The notes: generated from the letters alone by a model not told the origin. Counted from the first letter of the stretch, positions 1 through 7,282 are shown. The stretch is 8,906 bases of DNA from JACVRW01 sp035705985 (GCA_035705985.1 DASSVP010000182.1:1-8906), one strand, 5' to 3'. Numbers and translations are program-made.

Positions 1-17
1 GCGGTGGTTCGGGACGA

Positions 18-45
18 TCGACACCGCAGTTGAACACGCTATAAA
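18..45 (+). promoter_or_regulatory. Putative sigma-70-type promoter of the hydrolase gene
   Basis: A -35-like TCGACA (18-23, 5 of 6 to TTGACA) and a -10-like TATAAA (40-45, 5 of 6 to TATAAT) are separated by 16 bp. Transcription would begin near base 52, about 22 bases before the ATG at 74. This is one of the few AT-rich spots in a very GC-rich window, which makes a chance match less likely. No clear Shine-Dalgarno lies before the ATG. The call is by eye and the real start site is unknown. Confidence 0.45.
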
Positions 46-73
46 GCACTACCTGAACAACTCGTCTATAGAC

Positions 74-841
74 ATGCCTGCCGAACCCTTGCTCCATCAC
101 GTCCGCACCGGCTCCGGCGAACCGCTCGTGCTGCTTCACCCACTCGGCGCGGAAATGGTCGTGTGGGAACCGGTGATCCCTCGGCTCGCGGCGCAACGCG
201 AGGTGGTGGCGCTCGACCTGCCGGGCTTTGGACGCTCGCCGGCCCTCCCCGGCGACACCGAGCCCACACCGCGAGCGCTCGCGGATGCGGTCGCGCGCTT
301 TCTCGACACGCTCGGCCTCCGGCGGGCCCACATCGTGGGTAACTCGCTCGGGGGCTGGATAGCGCTAGAGCTCGCGAGGGCGGGGCGAGCGCTGTCCGTG
401 ACGGCCCTATCCTCCGCGGGCTTCTGGGCACGGCCGCTTGGCGCGCGGCCCGGCCCGGACCTGCGGTCGCTGGGGCGCGCCCTCCTGCCGGCTTTGACGG
501 TGCTCGCGCGGACACGGCGGGGACGGCACGCGCTGCTGCGCGGCGCGGTCGGACATCCGGAGCGGGTGCCGCCCGCGGCCGCGGCCCGGCTGGTCCGCTC
601 GTATCTGACGGCGCCGGGCTACTCCGCGGCGAACGCGCAAATGCGCTCGTCCGTCGTGTCCGGAACGAAGGAGATCGACGTGCCGGTGACGCTCGCGTGG
701 GGCGAGTTCGATCGGCTCGTGCGGGCTCCACGGGTAATCCCTCCCGGCTGGCGCACGAGGATGCTGCGCGGATGCGGTCATGTCCCCACCTGGGACGATC
801 CGGAGCAGGTCTCGTCGCTGCTGCTGGAGGCGAGCGCCTGA
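74..841 (+). CDS. Alpha/beta-fold hydrolase
   Basis: A 255-residue cytosolic protein of typical length for the alpha/beta hydrolase (abhydrolase_1) superfamily. Visible marks are the oxyanion-side HPLG (22-25), the DLPGFGRS turn (48-55), the nucleophile elbow GNSLGG with Ser91, a likely acid Asp213 in WGEFD, and catalytic His236 in GCGHVPTWDDPE. The cap region (about 115-190) is Arg/Ala-rich and gives no substrate hint, so esterase, lactonase or C-C hydrolase activity cannot be told apart. ATG 74 is chosen because the first beta strand follows closely. The gene faces the opposite way to the large operon, and its last 64 bases overlap the 3' end of the methyltransferase gene. It has its own putative promoter and need not share the operon's function. 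Confidence 0.9.
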   Translation: MPAEPLLHHVRTGSGEPLVLLHPLGAEMVVWEPVIPRLAAQREVVALDLPGFGRSPALPGDTEPTPRALADAVARFLDTLGLRRAHIVGNSLGGWIALELARAGRALSVTALSSAGFWARPLGARPGPDLRSLGRALLPALTVLARTRRGRHALLRGAVGHPERVPPAAAARLVRSYLTAPGYSAANAQMRSSVVSGTKEIDVPVTLAWGEFDRLVRAPRVIPPGWRTRMLRGCGHVPTWDDPEQVSSLLLEASA

Positions 842-2010
842 CCGGAACGCCACGGGCGACGATAGCCGGGCTTGGCGAACAGGGCTTGCACGTTGGTGAT
901 CCGACGCTCCATGAAACCCGCCTCGCAGTAGCGCAGGTAAAGCTCCCAGAGGCGCCTGAAGCGGCGGTCGTAGCCCGCGGCCTCGAGCCCTCCGGCGGCT
1001 GCGGCGAACCGCTCGCGCCAATGGCGAAGCGTCAGGACGTAGTCCGCGGTCAGGTCCTGGACATCGATCCACTGCAGGTCGGTACAGCGGCGGACGCAGC
1101 GTGCCATCACCTCCATCGATGGCAGCGCGCCGCCGGGGAAGATGAACGTGGTGATGAAGCTCCTGCCTGCCTTCTCCACGTCATAGGCGCGGTCGTCGAT
1201 CAGGATCGCCTGAAGCAGGACGAGCCCGTCGGGCTCGACCAGGCCGCTGACGCGCTCGAAGAAACCCTCGAAGTTGCGCCATCCGACGGCCTCGACCATC
1301 TCGACCGCGACCAGCTTGTCGTAGCTTCCGCGCAGGTCGCGGTAGTCGCACTCGAGCACCGTCACCCGATCCGAGAGCCCCGCCGCTCGCACGCGGCGGA
1401 CCGCCTCGCGGTGCTGCTCCACTGAGATCGTCGTCGTGGTCACGCGGCAGCCGTAGCGACCCGCCGCGTGGATAGCGAGTCCTCCCCACCCCGTCCCGAT
1501 CTCCAGCAGGTGATCGTCCGGACGCAGCTCGAGCTTGGCGCATATGGCCTCGAGCTTGGCAACCTGCGCATCCTCGAGCGAAGTCTGCGGCGTCTCGAAG
1601 AGGGCGGACGAGTAGAGCATTCGCTCGTCCAACATCGCGGCGAACAGATCGTTACCGAGGTCGTAATGCCGCGCGATGTGACGGCGGCTTCGCCGCACGG
1701 TGTTGACGCGCCCGCCGCGGAGCATCTGGATTGGCCTCACCAGCAAGGCGAACCGCTCGCGCAGCCGGTCGAGCTTGACCGCGTTGCGAGCCGCCAGCCG
1801 CACCAGCGCGGTGAGATCGTCGGCGTCCCAGCGGGCGTCCATGTAGGTCTGGCCAAGCCCGGTGCTACCACGAAGGAGAGCCCGCCACACGTCCGAGTCG
1901 TGCAGTGTCACCGTCACGCGAAGCGCCTCGTCCGGCGAGCCGAACGTGTGGGTCGCGCCGGGTGCGACGATCCGCAGCGACCCGCCTTCGATCCGGCGCA
2001 GCAGGCGCAC
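778..2010 (-). CDS. Cyclopropane-fatty-acyl-phospholipid synthase-like SAM methyltransferase
   Basis: From GTG 2010 the protein has 410 residues. It carries the CFA synthase pattern: HIARHYDLGNDLF (111-123), MLYSSALF (131-138), SAM-binding LEIGTGWGG (169-177), VEMVEAVG (236-243), FIFPGGALPS (289-298) and YCEAGF (361-366). Family members transfer a methylene or methyl group from SAM to double bonds of membrane acyl chains. Of the E. coli CFA synthase bicarbonate-site residues, Glu, Ile and Tyr appear kept (E240, I269, Y324), but C139 and H266 align with S135 and Q267. A methyl-branched or furan-type product is therefore as plausible as a cyclopropane. The start is uncertain: homologous-looking sequence begins at the DUF1365 stop (2034), with CTG 2037 or GTG 2010 possible. 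An in-frame ATG at 2145 would overlap DUF1365 by 112 bases. The last 25 residues are a Ser-rich tail overlapping the convergent hydrolase gene. Confidence 0.9.
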   Translation of the reverse strand: MRLLRRIEGGSLRIVAPGATHTFGSPDEALRVTVTLHDSDVWRALLRGSTGLGQTYMDARWDADDLTALVRLAARNAVKLDRLRERFALLVRPIQMLRGGRVNTVRRSRRHIARHYDLGNDLFAAMLDERMLYSSALFETPQTSLEDAQVAKLEAICAKLELRPDDHLLEIGTGWGGLAIHAAGRYGCRVTTTTISVEQHREAVRRVRAAGLSDRVTVLECDYRDLRGSYDKLVAVEMVEAVGWRNFEGFFERVSGLVEPDGLVLLQAILIDDRAYDVEKAGRSFITTFIFPGGALPSMEVMARCVRRCTDLQWIDVQDLTADYVLTLRHWRERFAAAAGGLEAAGYDRRFRRLWELYLRYCEAGFMERRITNVQALFAKPGYRRPWRSGQALASSSSDETCSGSSQVGT

Positions 2011-2033
2011 GACGACGGCTCGCGCGAGTGCCG

Positions 2034-2783
2034 TCAGCGTGCCCGCTCCGGGTGCCGGAAGTAGGGCGCGCCCTTCAGCTTCAGGCGCAAGGCGTGCGTG
2101 TAGATGCGCGCGCCGGCCACCAGCGTCGCGGCCGGATAGCGCCACAGCAGCCGGCGGAGCATGCGCGGGCCAAGCTCGTGCCGGCGCAACGTCAGCGTGG
2201 CATCGAACGTCCGCCGGCCGTCGTGAATCGAGTCGATGTGCACGGCCAGCTGGGCGCCGGGCTCGACGATCCGCCAGTGGTACCGATGGTCCATCGCCAT
2301 GAACGGCGAGACGTGAAATTCCTTGTCGAAGCGGCCCTCGTGTACGCGGCCCTCAGCACCGCCCGGGAGCACGTAGGCGTGCCGCTCGCCCCAGGGGGTG
2401 TTGGTCACCTCGGCGACGACCGTCTCGACGCTCTCCCCCGCGGCGTCGTAGCAGAAGTAGAAGCTCACGGGGTTGAAGCAGTGCCCGAACGTGCGCGCGT
2501 GCGTCAGCAGGCGGATCGGCCCGCCGGGCGCCGTTCCGGTATGCGACCGGACGAGCGCGCGGACCTCGCCGGCGAGCGGGCGCCGCGGGTCGCCGAGATA
2601 GTCGGCTCGCCGAAAGCGGCCGAACGCCGGCCTGCGCGCCGACCAGAGCAGCCGGCCGTCGAGCACCTCCGGCAGCTCGTCCAGGTCGAGGAACAGCAGC
2701 GCGATCGGGTAGCGCAGCTCGTGCCTCACCGGCCGGTGGCGCCGGTGGCGGATGACGCCCTCGTACACGCAGCTCGCGGGCAT
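2034..2783 (-). CDS. DUF1365 domain protein
   Basis: A 249-residue protein that matches DUF1365 over its whole length. The marks are an N-terminal YEGVIRHRRHRPVRHELRYP segment, FLDLDELP (31-38), FGHCFNPVSFYFCYD (99-113), EVTNTPWGERHAYVL (125-139), KEFHVSPFM (154-162) and a C-terminal ARIYTHALRLKLKGAP (225-240). The biochemical role of the family is unknown. It is repeatedly encoded between an FAD amine-oxidase-like protein and a CFA-synthase-like methylase, exactly as here, so a shared lipid-modifying step is inferred. The ATG at 2783 overlaps the stop of the FAD gene as TGATG, with GGAG about 10 bases upstream, so the two are probably translationally coupled and needed in similar amounts. 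The start is secure because the N-terminal family motif follows directly. Confidence 0.93.
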   Translation of the reverse strand: MPASCVYEGVIRHRRHRPVRHELRYPIALLFLDLDELPEVLDGRLLWSARRPAFGRFRRADYLGDPRRPLAGEVRALVRSHTGTAPGGPIRLLTHARTFGHCFNPVSFYFCYDAAGESVETVVAEVTNTPWGERHAYVLPGGAEGRVHEGRFDKEFHVSPFMAMDHRYHWRIVEPGAQLAVHIDSIHDGRRTFDATLTLRRHELGPRMLRRLLWRYPAATLVAGARIYTHALRLKLKGAPYFRHPERAR

Positions 2784-4039
2784 CAGAGCCGCGCTCCGAA
2801 GCGCTCGCCGACGCGCAGAGCGCTCGCCACGCCGTCCTCGTGAAAGCCCCAGCGCCAGTAGGCGCCGCAGTAATGCGTCCGGTTCGCGCCGGAGATCTCG
2901 TCATGGCGCTCCTGCGCCTTCCAGCCCTCGCTGGTGAACACAGGATGGGCGTACGGGATTGTCGCGATGACCTGCTCGGGGTCGACCGCGCCGGCACGGT
3001 TCAGCGTCACGCACAGCTCGTGACTCGACGCGAGACGCTGGAGCGCGTTCATGTGGTAGGTGAGCGTGGGCTTCCCCGCCGGCTCGTCGAGCAGGTGGTA
3101 GTTCCAGCTCGACCAGGCCGCGCGGCGGCGCGGCAGCAGCGACCGGTCGGTGTGCAGCACGGCCTCATTTTGCTGATACGGGATCGCTCCCAGGATCTCG
3201 TGCTCGCGATCGGTGGCGTCCGCCAGCATGGCCAGCGAGTGGTCGGAGTGGGTCGCGAGCACCACCTCGTCGAAGGGCTCCGGCTCACCGCCGCGCGGCG
3301 TGACGAGCACCCGGTCCTGGAGGCGCCGCACCGACTGCACGGGCGTGCTCAGCCGGAGGCGGTCGGCGAAGGGGGCCGTCAGCGCCTCGACGTAACGTGC
3401 CGAACCGCCCGCGATGGCGCGCCACTTCGGCCGACCGGTGAGCGACAGCATCCCGTGGTTGTGGAAGAACGTGACGAGGAACCGGGCCGGGAACGACCAC
3501 ATGTGCTCGGGGTCCGCCGACCAGACCGCTGCGGCCTGCGGCACGATCAGCCTCCGGATGAAGCCGTCCGAGTAGCGCAGCTCGCGAAGCCAGTCGCCCA
3601 GCGAGGTGCGGTCGTCACCGGATTCCAGCATCGCTCGCGCGTCGCGGTTGAAGCGCATGTACTCGGCGAGCATCCTCAGGAACCCGGGTCGGGTCAGGTT
3701 GCCCGGTTGCGCCACCAGGCCGCGTGGAGTGCCCGCGTACTCGAAGTCCTCGCTGACCGCGCTGACGGAGAAGCTCATCGTCGACGGGGTGCTCGCGACG
3801 CCGAGCTTGGCAAGGAGCCGCTCGAAGTTCGGGTAGTTCCGGTCGTTGTAGACGATGAAGCCGGTGTCCACCTCGAGCGTCTCATCGGGCAGGTCGACGC
3901 GGATCGTGTTCGCGTGCCCGCCCGCATACGAGCCCGCCTCGAAGACCGTGATCTCGTGCCGGCCGTGGAGGAGATGCGCGACCGTGAGGCCGGCGACACC
4001 GGCGCCGACGATCGCAATGCGAGAGCCTGATTCGTCCAT
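2783..4039 (-). CDS. FAD-dependent amine-oxidase-like / NAD(P)-binding oxidoreductase
   Basis: A 418-residue flavoprotein. It opens with a Rossmann dinucleotide fold, IVGAGVAGLTVA (10-21), a ribose-binding acidic residue in VFEAG (E34), and GGHANT (40-45). It ends with the FAD-closing CGAYWRWGFHEDGVASA (391-407). DTGFIVYNDRNYPNF (58-72) and VPQAAAVWSADP (166-177) are typical of the COG2907-like group found beside DUF1365 and CFA-like methylases. The reaction is not established; oxidation or desaturation of an acyl chain is an inference from this partnership. ATG 4039 is chosen because AAGGA lies about 8 bases upstream and the Rossmann motif follows at once. The frame stays open to 4354, but that extension lies inside the photolyase gene and is compositional noise. 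It starts 32 bp after the photolyase stop and overlaps DUF1365 by one base. Confidence 0.92.
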   Translation of the reverse strand: MDESGSRIAIVGAGVAGLTVAHLLHGRHEITVFEAGSYAGGHANTIRVDLPDETLEVDTGFIVYNDRNYPNFERLLAKLGVASTPSTMSFSVSAVSEDFEYAGTPRGLVAQPGNLTRPGFLRMLAEYMRFNRDARAMLESGDDRTSLGDWLRELRYSDGFIRRLIVPQAAAVWSADPEHMWSFPARFLVTFFHNHGMLSLTGRPKWRAIAGGSARYVEALTAPFADRLRLSTPVQSVRRLQDRVLVTPRGGEPEPFDEVVLATHSDHSLAMLADATDREHEILGAIPYQQNEAVLHTDRSLLPRRRAAWSSWNYHLLDEPAGKPTLTYHMNALQRLASSHELCVTLNRAGAVDPEQVIATIPYAHPVFTSEGWKAQERHDEISGANRTHYCGAYWRWGFHEDGVASALRVGERFGARL

Positions 4040-4071
4040 CGCAGTTCCTTCGCGGCGGCCTGCCGAGCGGA

Positions 4072-5466
4072 TCACCGCGTTCCGACCCGGTACCGCTCGA
4101 GCGCCTCGCGCCGTGCCTCCCGGTGATCCACGATCGGCTCCGGATAGTCCCGTCCGATCACGCAACCGCAGGCGCGCTGGGCTTCGTCGGGCATCGTCCA
4201 CGGCTCGGCGAGGTGCTCGGTCGGGACCGGGCGCAGCTCCGGGACGTAGCGGCGCACGTACTCGCCGCGCGGGTCGAAGCGCTCCTGGTGGCGCGCCGGG
4301 TTGTAGATGCGGCGATACGCGGGCTGAGGGTCCACCCCGACCGAGGCGATCCACTGCCAGTTGCCGTTGTTGTTCGCCTCGTCTCCGTCAATCAGGAGCT
4401 TCATGAACCAGCGCTCGCCCCAGCGCCAGTCGATGCCGAGGTCCTTGGTCAGGAAGGAGCCCACGACGAGACGCGCGCGATTGTGCATCCAGCCCTCGCG
4501 GCGCAGCTGCCGCATCCCCGCGTCCACGAGCGGGTAGCCCGTCCGGCCCTCGCACCAGGCCTCGAAGCGGCGCTTGGCGTAGCTCCACGAGACAGAGCCG
4601 CGGTAGCGGTCCTGGAACTCGGAGCGCGCGTTGCGCGGGTGATGGAGGAGGACGTGATGGTAGAAGTCGCGCCAGCAGAGCTGCCGCCGGAAGGCATCCG
4701 CGCCCTTGCCGCGCGGGAGGCGTCCCTCGATCTCGCGCGGCGACAGGCAGCCGAAGTGCAGGTACGGCGAGAGCCGCGACGTCTTGTCCCGGCCCAGAGC
4801 ATCGTGGTTGTCCTCGTACGCGTCGATTCCCGAGCGGAGGAAGCGCGCCAGCCGCTCGCGCCCCGCGGTCTCTCCGCCAGGCAGCGGTTCGTCCACCTCC
4901 TGGCGCAGACCGAGGTCAGAGAGCGACGGCAGCCGGCCCTTGCTGACCCCGGAAGGAAGGGACCCGAGCGAGCGCGGGCGGCCGAGCGGCTCGCGGCGCG
5001 GTGCGGCGAGCCACCTGCGGTGAAACGGCGAGAAGACCGTGTAGGGCTTGCCGGCCTGAGTGCGCAACCCGCCGATGTCGTCGACAGCGTGGAGGCCGGG
5101 CTGCGCGAAGCAGTCCACCCCGGCCTCGCGCATGACGCCCACCACGCGTCGGATGCGCTTGCGGGCGAACGGGCCGGAGTCGCTCGAGAAGTGCATCTCT
5201 GTGGCGTTCGCCTCGCGGGCCAGGGCGGGCAGCTCGCGCTCGGGACTGCCCTGCCGGAACACGACCAGCCCACCCAGCCGCTCGTCCAGATCGGCGAGGC
5301 ATTCGAGCATGAACTGCGTGCGCGGCCCGGACGCGTGCCGGCCCCGCAGCAACCGGCGGTCGAAGCAGAACACCGGTACGACCCGCTCGCGGCGCTCGAG
5401 GGCGGCGCGCAGCGCCGGGTGGTCATGTGCGCGCAGGTCGCGCGTCAGCCAGAGGAGCGCCGTCAC
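4072..5466 (-). CDS. phr: Deoxyribodipyrimidine photolyase (class I cryptochrome/photolyase family)
   Basis: A 464-residue protein of normal class I length that should repair UV-induced cyclobutane pyrimidine dimers with blue light. The N-terminal photolyase domain starts LLWLTRDLRAHDHPAL (4-19) and would hold the antenna cofactor. The FAD domain shows TSRLSPYLHFGCLSPRE (229-244), CWRDFYHHV (264-272), TGYPLVDAGMRQL (309-321), WMHNRAR (326-332), DWRWGERWF (346-354) and DGDEANNNGNWQW (360-372). The residue at the position of the E. coli active-site Glu274 is Gln262 (QLCW). The GTG start at 5466 forms a GTGA overlap with the SDR stop and places the canonical N-terminus at residue 1. No Shine-Dalgarno is visible, so coupling to the SDR gene is likely. 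The frame is open to 5625, but that extension is inside the SDR gene and looks random. Confidence 0.96.
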   Translation of the reverse strand: MTALLWLTRDLRAHDHPALRAALERRERVVPVFCFDRRLLRGRHASGPRTQFMLECLADLDERLGGLVVFRQGSPERELPALAREANATEMHFSSDSGPFARKRIRRVVGVMREAGVDCFAQPGLHAVDDIGGLRTQAGKPYTVFSPFHRRWLAAPRREPLGRPRSLGSLPSGVSKGRLPSLSDLGLRQEVDEPLPGGETAGRERLARFLRSGIDAYEDNHDALGRDKTSRLSPYLHFGCLSPREIEGRLPRGKGADAFRRQLCWRDFYHHVLLHHPRNARSEFQDRYRGSVSWSYAKRRFEAWCEGRTGYPLVDAGMRQLRREGWMHNRARLVVGSFLTKDLGIDWRWGERWFMKLLIDGDEANNNGNWQWIASVGVDPQPAYRRIYNPARHQERFDPRGEYVRRYVPELRPVPTEHLAEPWTMPDEAQRACGCVIGRDYPEPIVDHREARREALERYRVGTR

Positions 5467-6230
5467 TCGCGCTTGAACCCACGCGCCGCCGCGGCGTCGA
5501 GCAGGAATGCCGGCCCCGCCGCGAGCGCCTTGCCGAGCCGGCTCTTGCCCGGCGGCTGGAGCACACGCTTGTCCTGCTCGATCGCGTCCACGATGCGGCC
5601 GGCCCATTCGTCGGGCTCCATCCACTGCCAGCCGGAGGGATCGGTGTGATCGTCCAGCTTGCCGGCGGCATCCCGCAGCATGCCGGTGTCGACGCCTCCC
5701 GTGACGATTTCGAGCGTGGAGACGCCCGTGTCCTTCAGCTCCCGGCGCAGGGACTCCGTGAACGCGCTGACGCCCGCCTTGGAGGCAGAGTAGGTGGTGA
5801 TTCCCGGGAAGCGGAAGTACGCCACGAGGCTCGCGTGGTTCACGATCTTCCCGCTGTCCCGCTCCAGCATCGCGGGGAGGACACGACGGGTCAGGTGGGC
5901 GAGCCCGGCGAGATTGACCTGAAAGACGTCGTACATGTCGCCGATGTCCTGCCGCTCGAGCTGACCGGCCGTGAACGCCCCGGCGTTGTTTACGAGCACG
6001 TCGATACGGCCGAGCTCGTCGCCGAGTGCGTCGCAGCAGGCGTCGATCGACTCGCGCGAGCCGAGGTCCATGCGCACCGGGATCACCGCCGGCCCCTGCG
6101 TCGGCCGCGCGCTGCCGTCCCGTGTGCCGGCGAGCACGCGCGCGCCTCGGCTCGACAGTTCGGACACGATCGACCGGCCAATGCCGCGACTCGTCCCGGT
6201 CACGAGGACGGTGGCGCCGTCGATTCGCAT
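5463..6230 (-). CDS. Short-chain dehydrogenase/reductase (SDR)
   Basis: A 255-residue classical SDR, an NAD(P)-dependent oxidoreductase. It shows the cofactor motif TGTSRGIG (11-18), NNAG (81-84), catalytic Ser134 in NHAS, and Tyr147/Lys151 in YSASK, so the active site is intact. Arg residues after the second strand (AGTRDG, 34-39) suggest NADP preference, which is an inference. The substrate is unknown. SDRs are common companions of photolyase and CFA-like methylases in light-stress clusters, where a lipid-derived carbonyl is a possible target. ATG 6230 forms TGATG with the stop of the upstream membrane-protein gene and has a strong GGGAGG about 5 bases upstream. The downstream photolyase start overlaps its stop by 4 bases. 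The open frame continues to 6509, but without homology. Confidence 0.93.
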   Translation of the reverse strand: MRIDGATVLVTGTSRGIGRSIVSELSSRGARVLAGTRDGSARPTQGPAVIPVRMDLGSRESIDACCDALGDELGRIDVLVNNAGAFTAGQLERQDIGDMYDVFQVNLAGLAHLTRRVLPAMLERDSGKIVNHASLVAYFRFPGITTYSASKAGVSAFTESLRRELKDTGVSTLEIVTGGVDTGMLRDAAGKLDDHTDPSGWQWMEPDEWAGRIVDAIEQDKRVLQPPGKSRLGKALAAGPAFLLDAAAARGFKRE

Positions 6231-6589
6231 CAGCCCTCCCGGACCGCCAGCGCGGCCGCCGCCACGCCGAAGACGCCGGCCGCGGCCACCGTCCCGAGCT
6301 TCGCGTTCGGGGGCAGCTGGTCCGGGTCCGCGATCAGGGTGGCGGTGAGGTCGACGGCGTCTGAGACCGCGCACGCGGCCAGCCAGGGCCGCGCTGAGCC
6401 TCGCGAGGCGGCCGCGGCCAGCGCGCCCGCCGACAGCACGAGGTCGCGGGCGCCGAGCCCGCGAAGAGCGACAGAGCTCGCTGCCCGTCCGGCCGACTCG
6501 CCGAGCCAAGGCCTGGCGACCCGGCCCGGCGCGGTGAGCAGTCCGACGGCGTAGGCAATACGCAGCGATGCATAGCCGGCGACGAGCAT
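6230..6589 (-). CDS. Small predicted four-helix membrane protein, function unknown
   Basis: A protein of about 119 residues rich in Ala, Leu and Val. About four hydrophobic segments can be drawn: near residues 2-19, 45-62, 66-86 and 96-115. RPWLG and ALRGLGARDLVL near residue 45, then ARPWLAACAVSDAVDL, recall a common actinobacterial family of small uncharacterised membrane proteins that I cannot name with certainty. The start may be ATG 6589 (TGATG with the DUF2945 stop) or the preceding GTG 6592 (GTGA overlap); a GGAG upstream suits both. Its own stop overlaps the SDR start. The tight coupling suggests it belongs to the operon, perhaps at the membrane where the lipid-modifying enzymes act, but nothing in the sequence shows its role. 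Confidence 0.75.
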   Translation of the reverse strand: MLVAGYASLRIAYAVGLLTAPGRVARPWLGESAGRAASSVALRGLGARDLVLSAGALAAAASRGSARPWLAACAVSDAVDLTATLIADPDQLPPNAKLGTVAAAGVFGVAAAALAVREG

Positions 6590-6798
6590 CACATTCGCTC
6601 CAGCGCGTCGGGGGCGTGCGCGGCCTCCTTGCCGGTCTTCGCGCTTACCACGAGGTAGCGCGGATCGTCCTTCGCTGCGGCGATCTCATGGCCGCCGACC
6701 CTCGTTCTCGAGCTGAGCTTCCGCTTGACCTCCCCGTGCGTCACGCCCTGCGACGTGTTCCAGCGAACCTTGTCGCCTGTCCTGAAAGACCTGGTCAC
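6589..6798 (-). CDS. DUF2945 (HVA1-type TUDOR-like) small protein
   Basis: A 69-residue protein covering the whole DUF2945 family length. It has GDKVRWNTSQG (8-18), a GEVKRKL strand (22-28), and the C-terminal pattern DDPRYLV, then KTGKEAAH and PDALERM. The family is described as a small SH3/TUDOR-like barrel and occurs widely in bacteria and fungi, often among stress genes; its function is unknown. The start is GTG 6798, whose GTGA overlaps the stop of the SRPBCC gene by 4 bases; the family normally begins with Met/Val-Thr at this spot. Its TGA overlaps the start of the membrane-protein gene. A longer open frame back to 7092 is a shadow of the SRPBCC gene. Confidence 0.88.
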   Translation of the reverse strand: MTRSFRTGDKVRWNTSQGVTHGEVKRKLSSRTRVGGHEIAAAKDDPRYLVVSAKTGKEAAHAPDALERM

Positions 6799-7262
6799 GA
6801 GCGCTCGTCCGGTCGCTCGACCTCGCCGCGCCAGCCCCCGGTCTCGCTCCCGCGCGTCTCGATCAACTCCTTGAAGCGCTCGAGGTCGCCCTTGATGCGG
6901 CGGTCGGGCGCGCCGAGGGCGGAACCGACCTTCTCCCTGATCCCCTCCGGGACGAAGTCCATCTGCACCATCACCCGGGTGCTGTCGTCGTCGAGCCGGT
7001 GGAAGGTGACCACGCCGGCGTTGTCCTTGCCGTCGGTGTTCCGCCAGGCCACCCGCTCGTCCGGCTTCTGCTCGGTGATCTCGGCGTCCCACTCTTGACG
7101 GGCCCCGCCGAACTCCGCGACCCAGTGGAGGTGCGTGGCGTCACGCTGCGTGACCTCCTCGACGCCCTCCATGAACCGCGGGAACTCCTCGAACTGAGTC
7201 CACTGGTTGTACACCGCGGTGAGCGGCGCCTCGATCTCGATTGACTGCTCGATCGTCGCCAT
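6795..7262 (-). CDS. SRPBCC family (polyketide cyclase/dehydrase-like) protein
   Basis: A 155-residue cytosolic helix-grip (START-like) protein. The N-terminus ATIEQSIEIEAPLTAVYNQW (2-21), FEEFPRFMEGVEEV, the HWVAEFGG strand, WDAEITEQKP and the C-terminal amphipathic helix (DRRIKGDLERFKELIE) are typical of the cyclase/dehydrase group, which binds hydrophobic ligands such as lipids or isoprenoids. No ligand can be read from sequence. The last 20 residues are a charged tail. It is the first gene of the eight-gene unit, with about 200 bp to the regulator upstream, so the operon promoter probably lies just ahead of it. The GAGG touching the ATG is too close to be an ideal Shine-Dalgarno. Its stop overlaps the DUF2945 start by 4 bases. 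Confidence 0.92.
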   Translation of the reverse strand: MATIEQSIEIEAPLTAVYNQWTQFEEFPRFMEGVEEVTQRDATHLHWVAEFGGARQEWDAEITEQKPDERVAWRNTDGKDNAGVVTFHRLDDDSTRVMVQMDFVPEGIREKVGSALGAPDRRIKGDLERFKELIETRGSETGGWRGEVERPDERS

Positions 7263-7282
7263 CCTCAGCGCTTACCCGGATG

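Noticed and set aside
2011..2145. N-terminal extension of the methylase from ATG 2145
   Set aside because: It would overlap DUF1365 by 112 bases, and its residues up to the DUF1365 stop are Ala/Pro/Arg noise without family resemblance. A few residues of likely real sequence remain between 2037 and 2010.
2840..4030. A 396-codon + strand frame opposite the FAD oxidoreductase
   Set aside because: Same antisense effect; Arg/Val/Glu-rich, no recognisable domain, while the - strand protein is a full-length family match.
4123..5649. A 508-codon open frame on the + strand opposite the photolyase gene
   Set aside because: It mirrors the real gene on the other strand. Its translation is Ala/Arg/Val-rich with no family motif, as expected when third-position GC bias removes stops from the antisense frame.
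7208..7213. A third TGTACA near the start of the SRPBCC gene
   Set aside because: It lies in coding sequence for Val-Tyr-Asn, lacks the flanking C and G of the CTGTACAG box, and is probably a codon coincidence.
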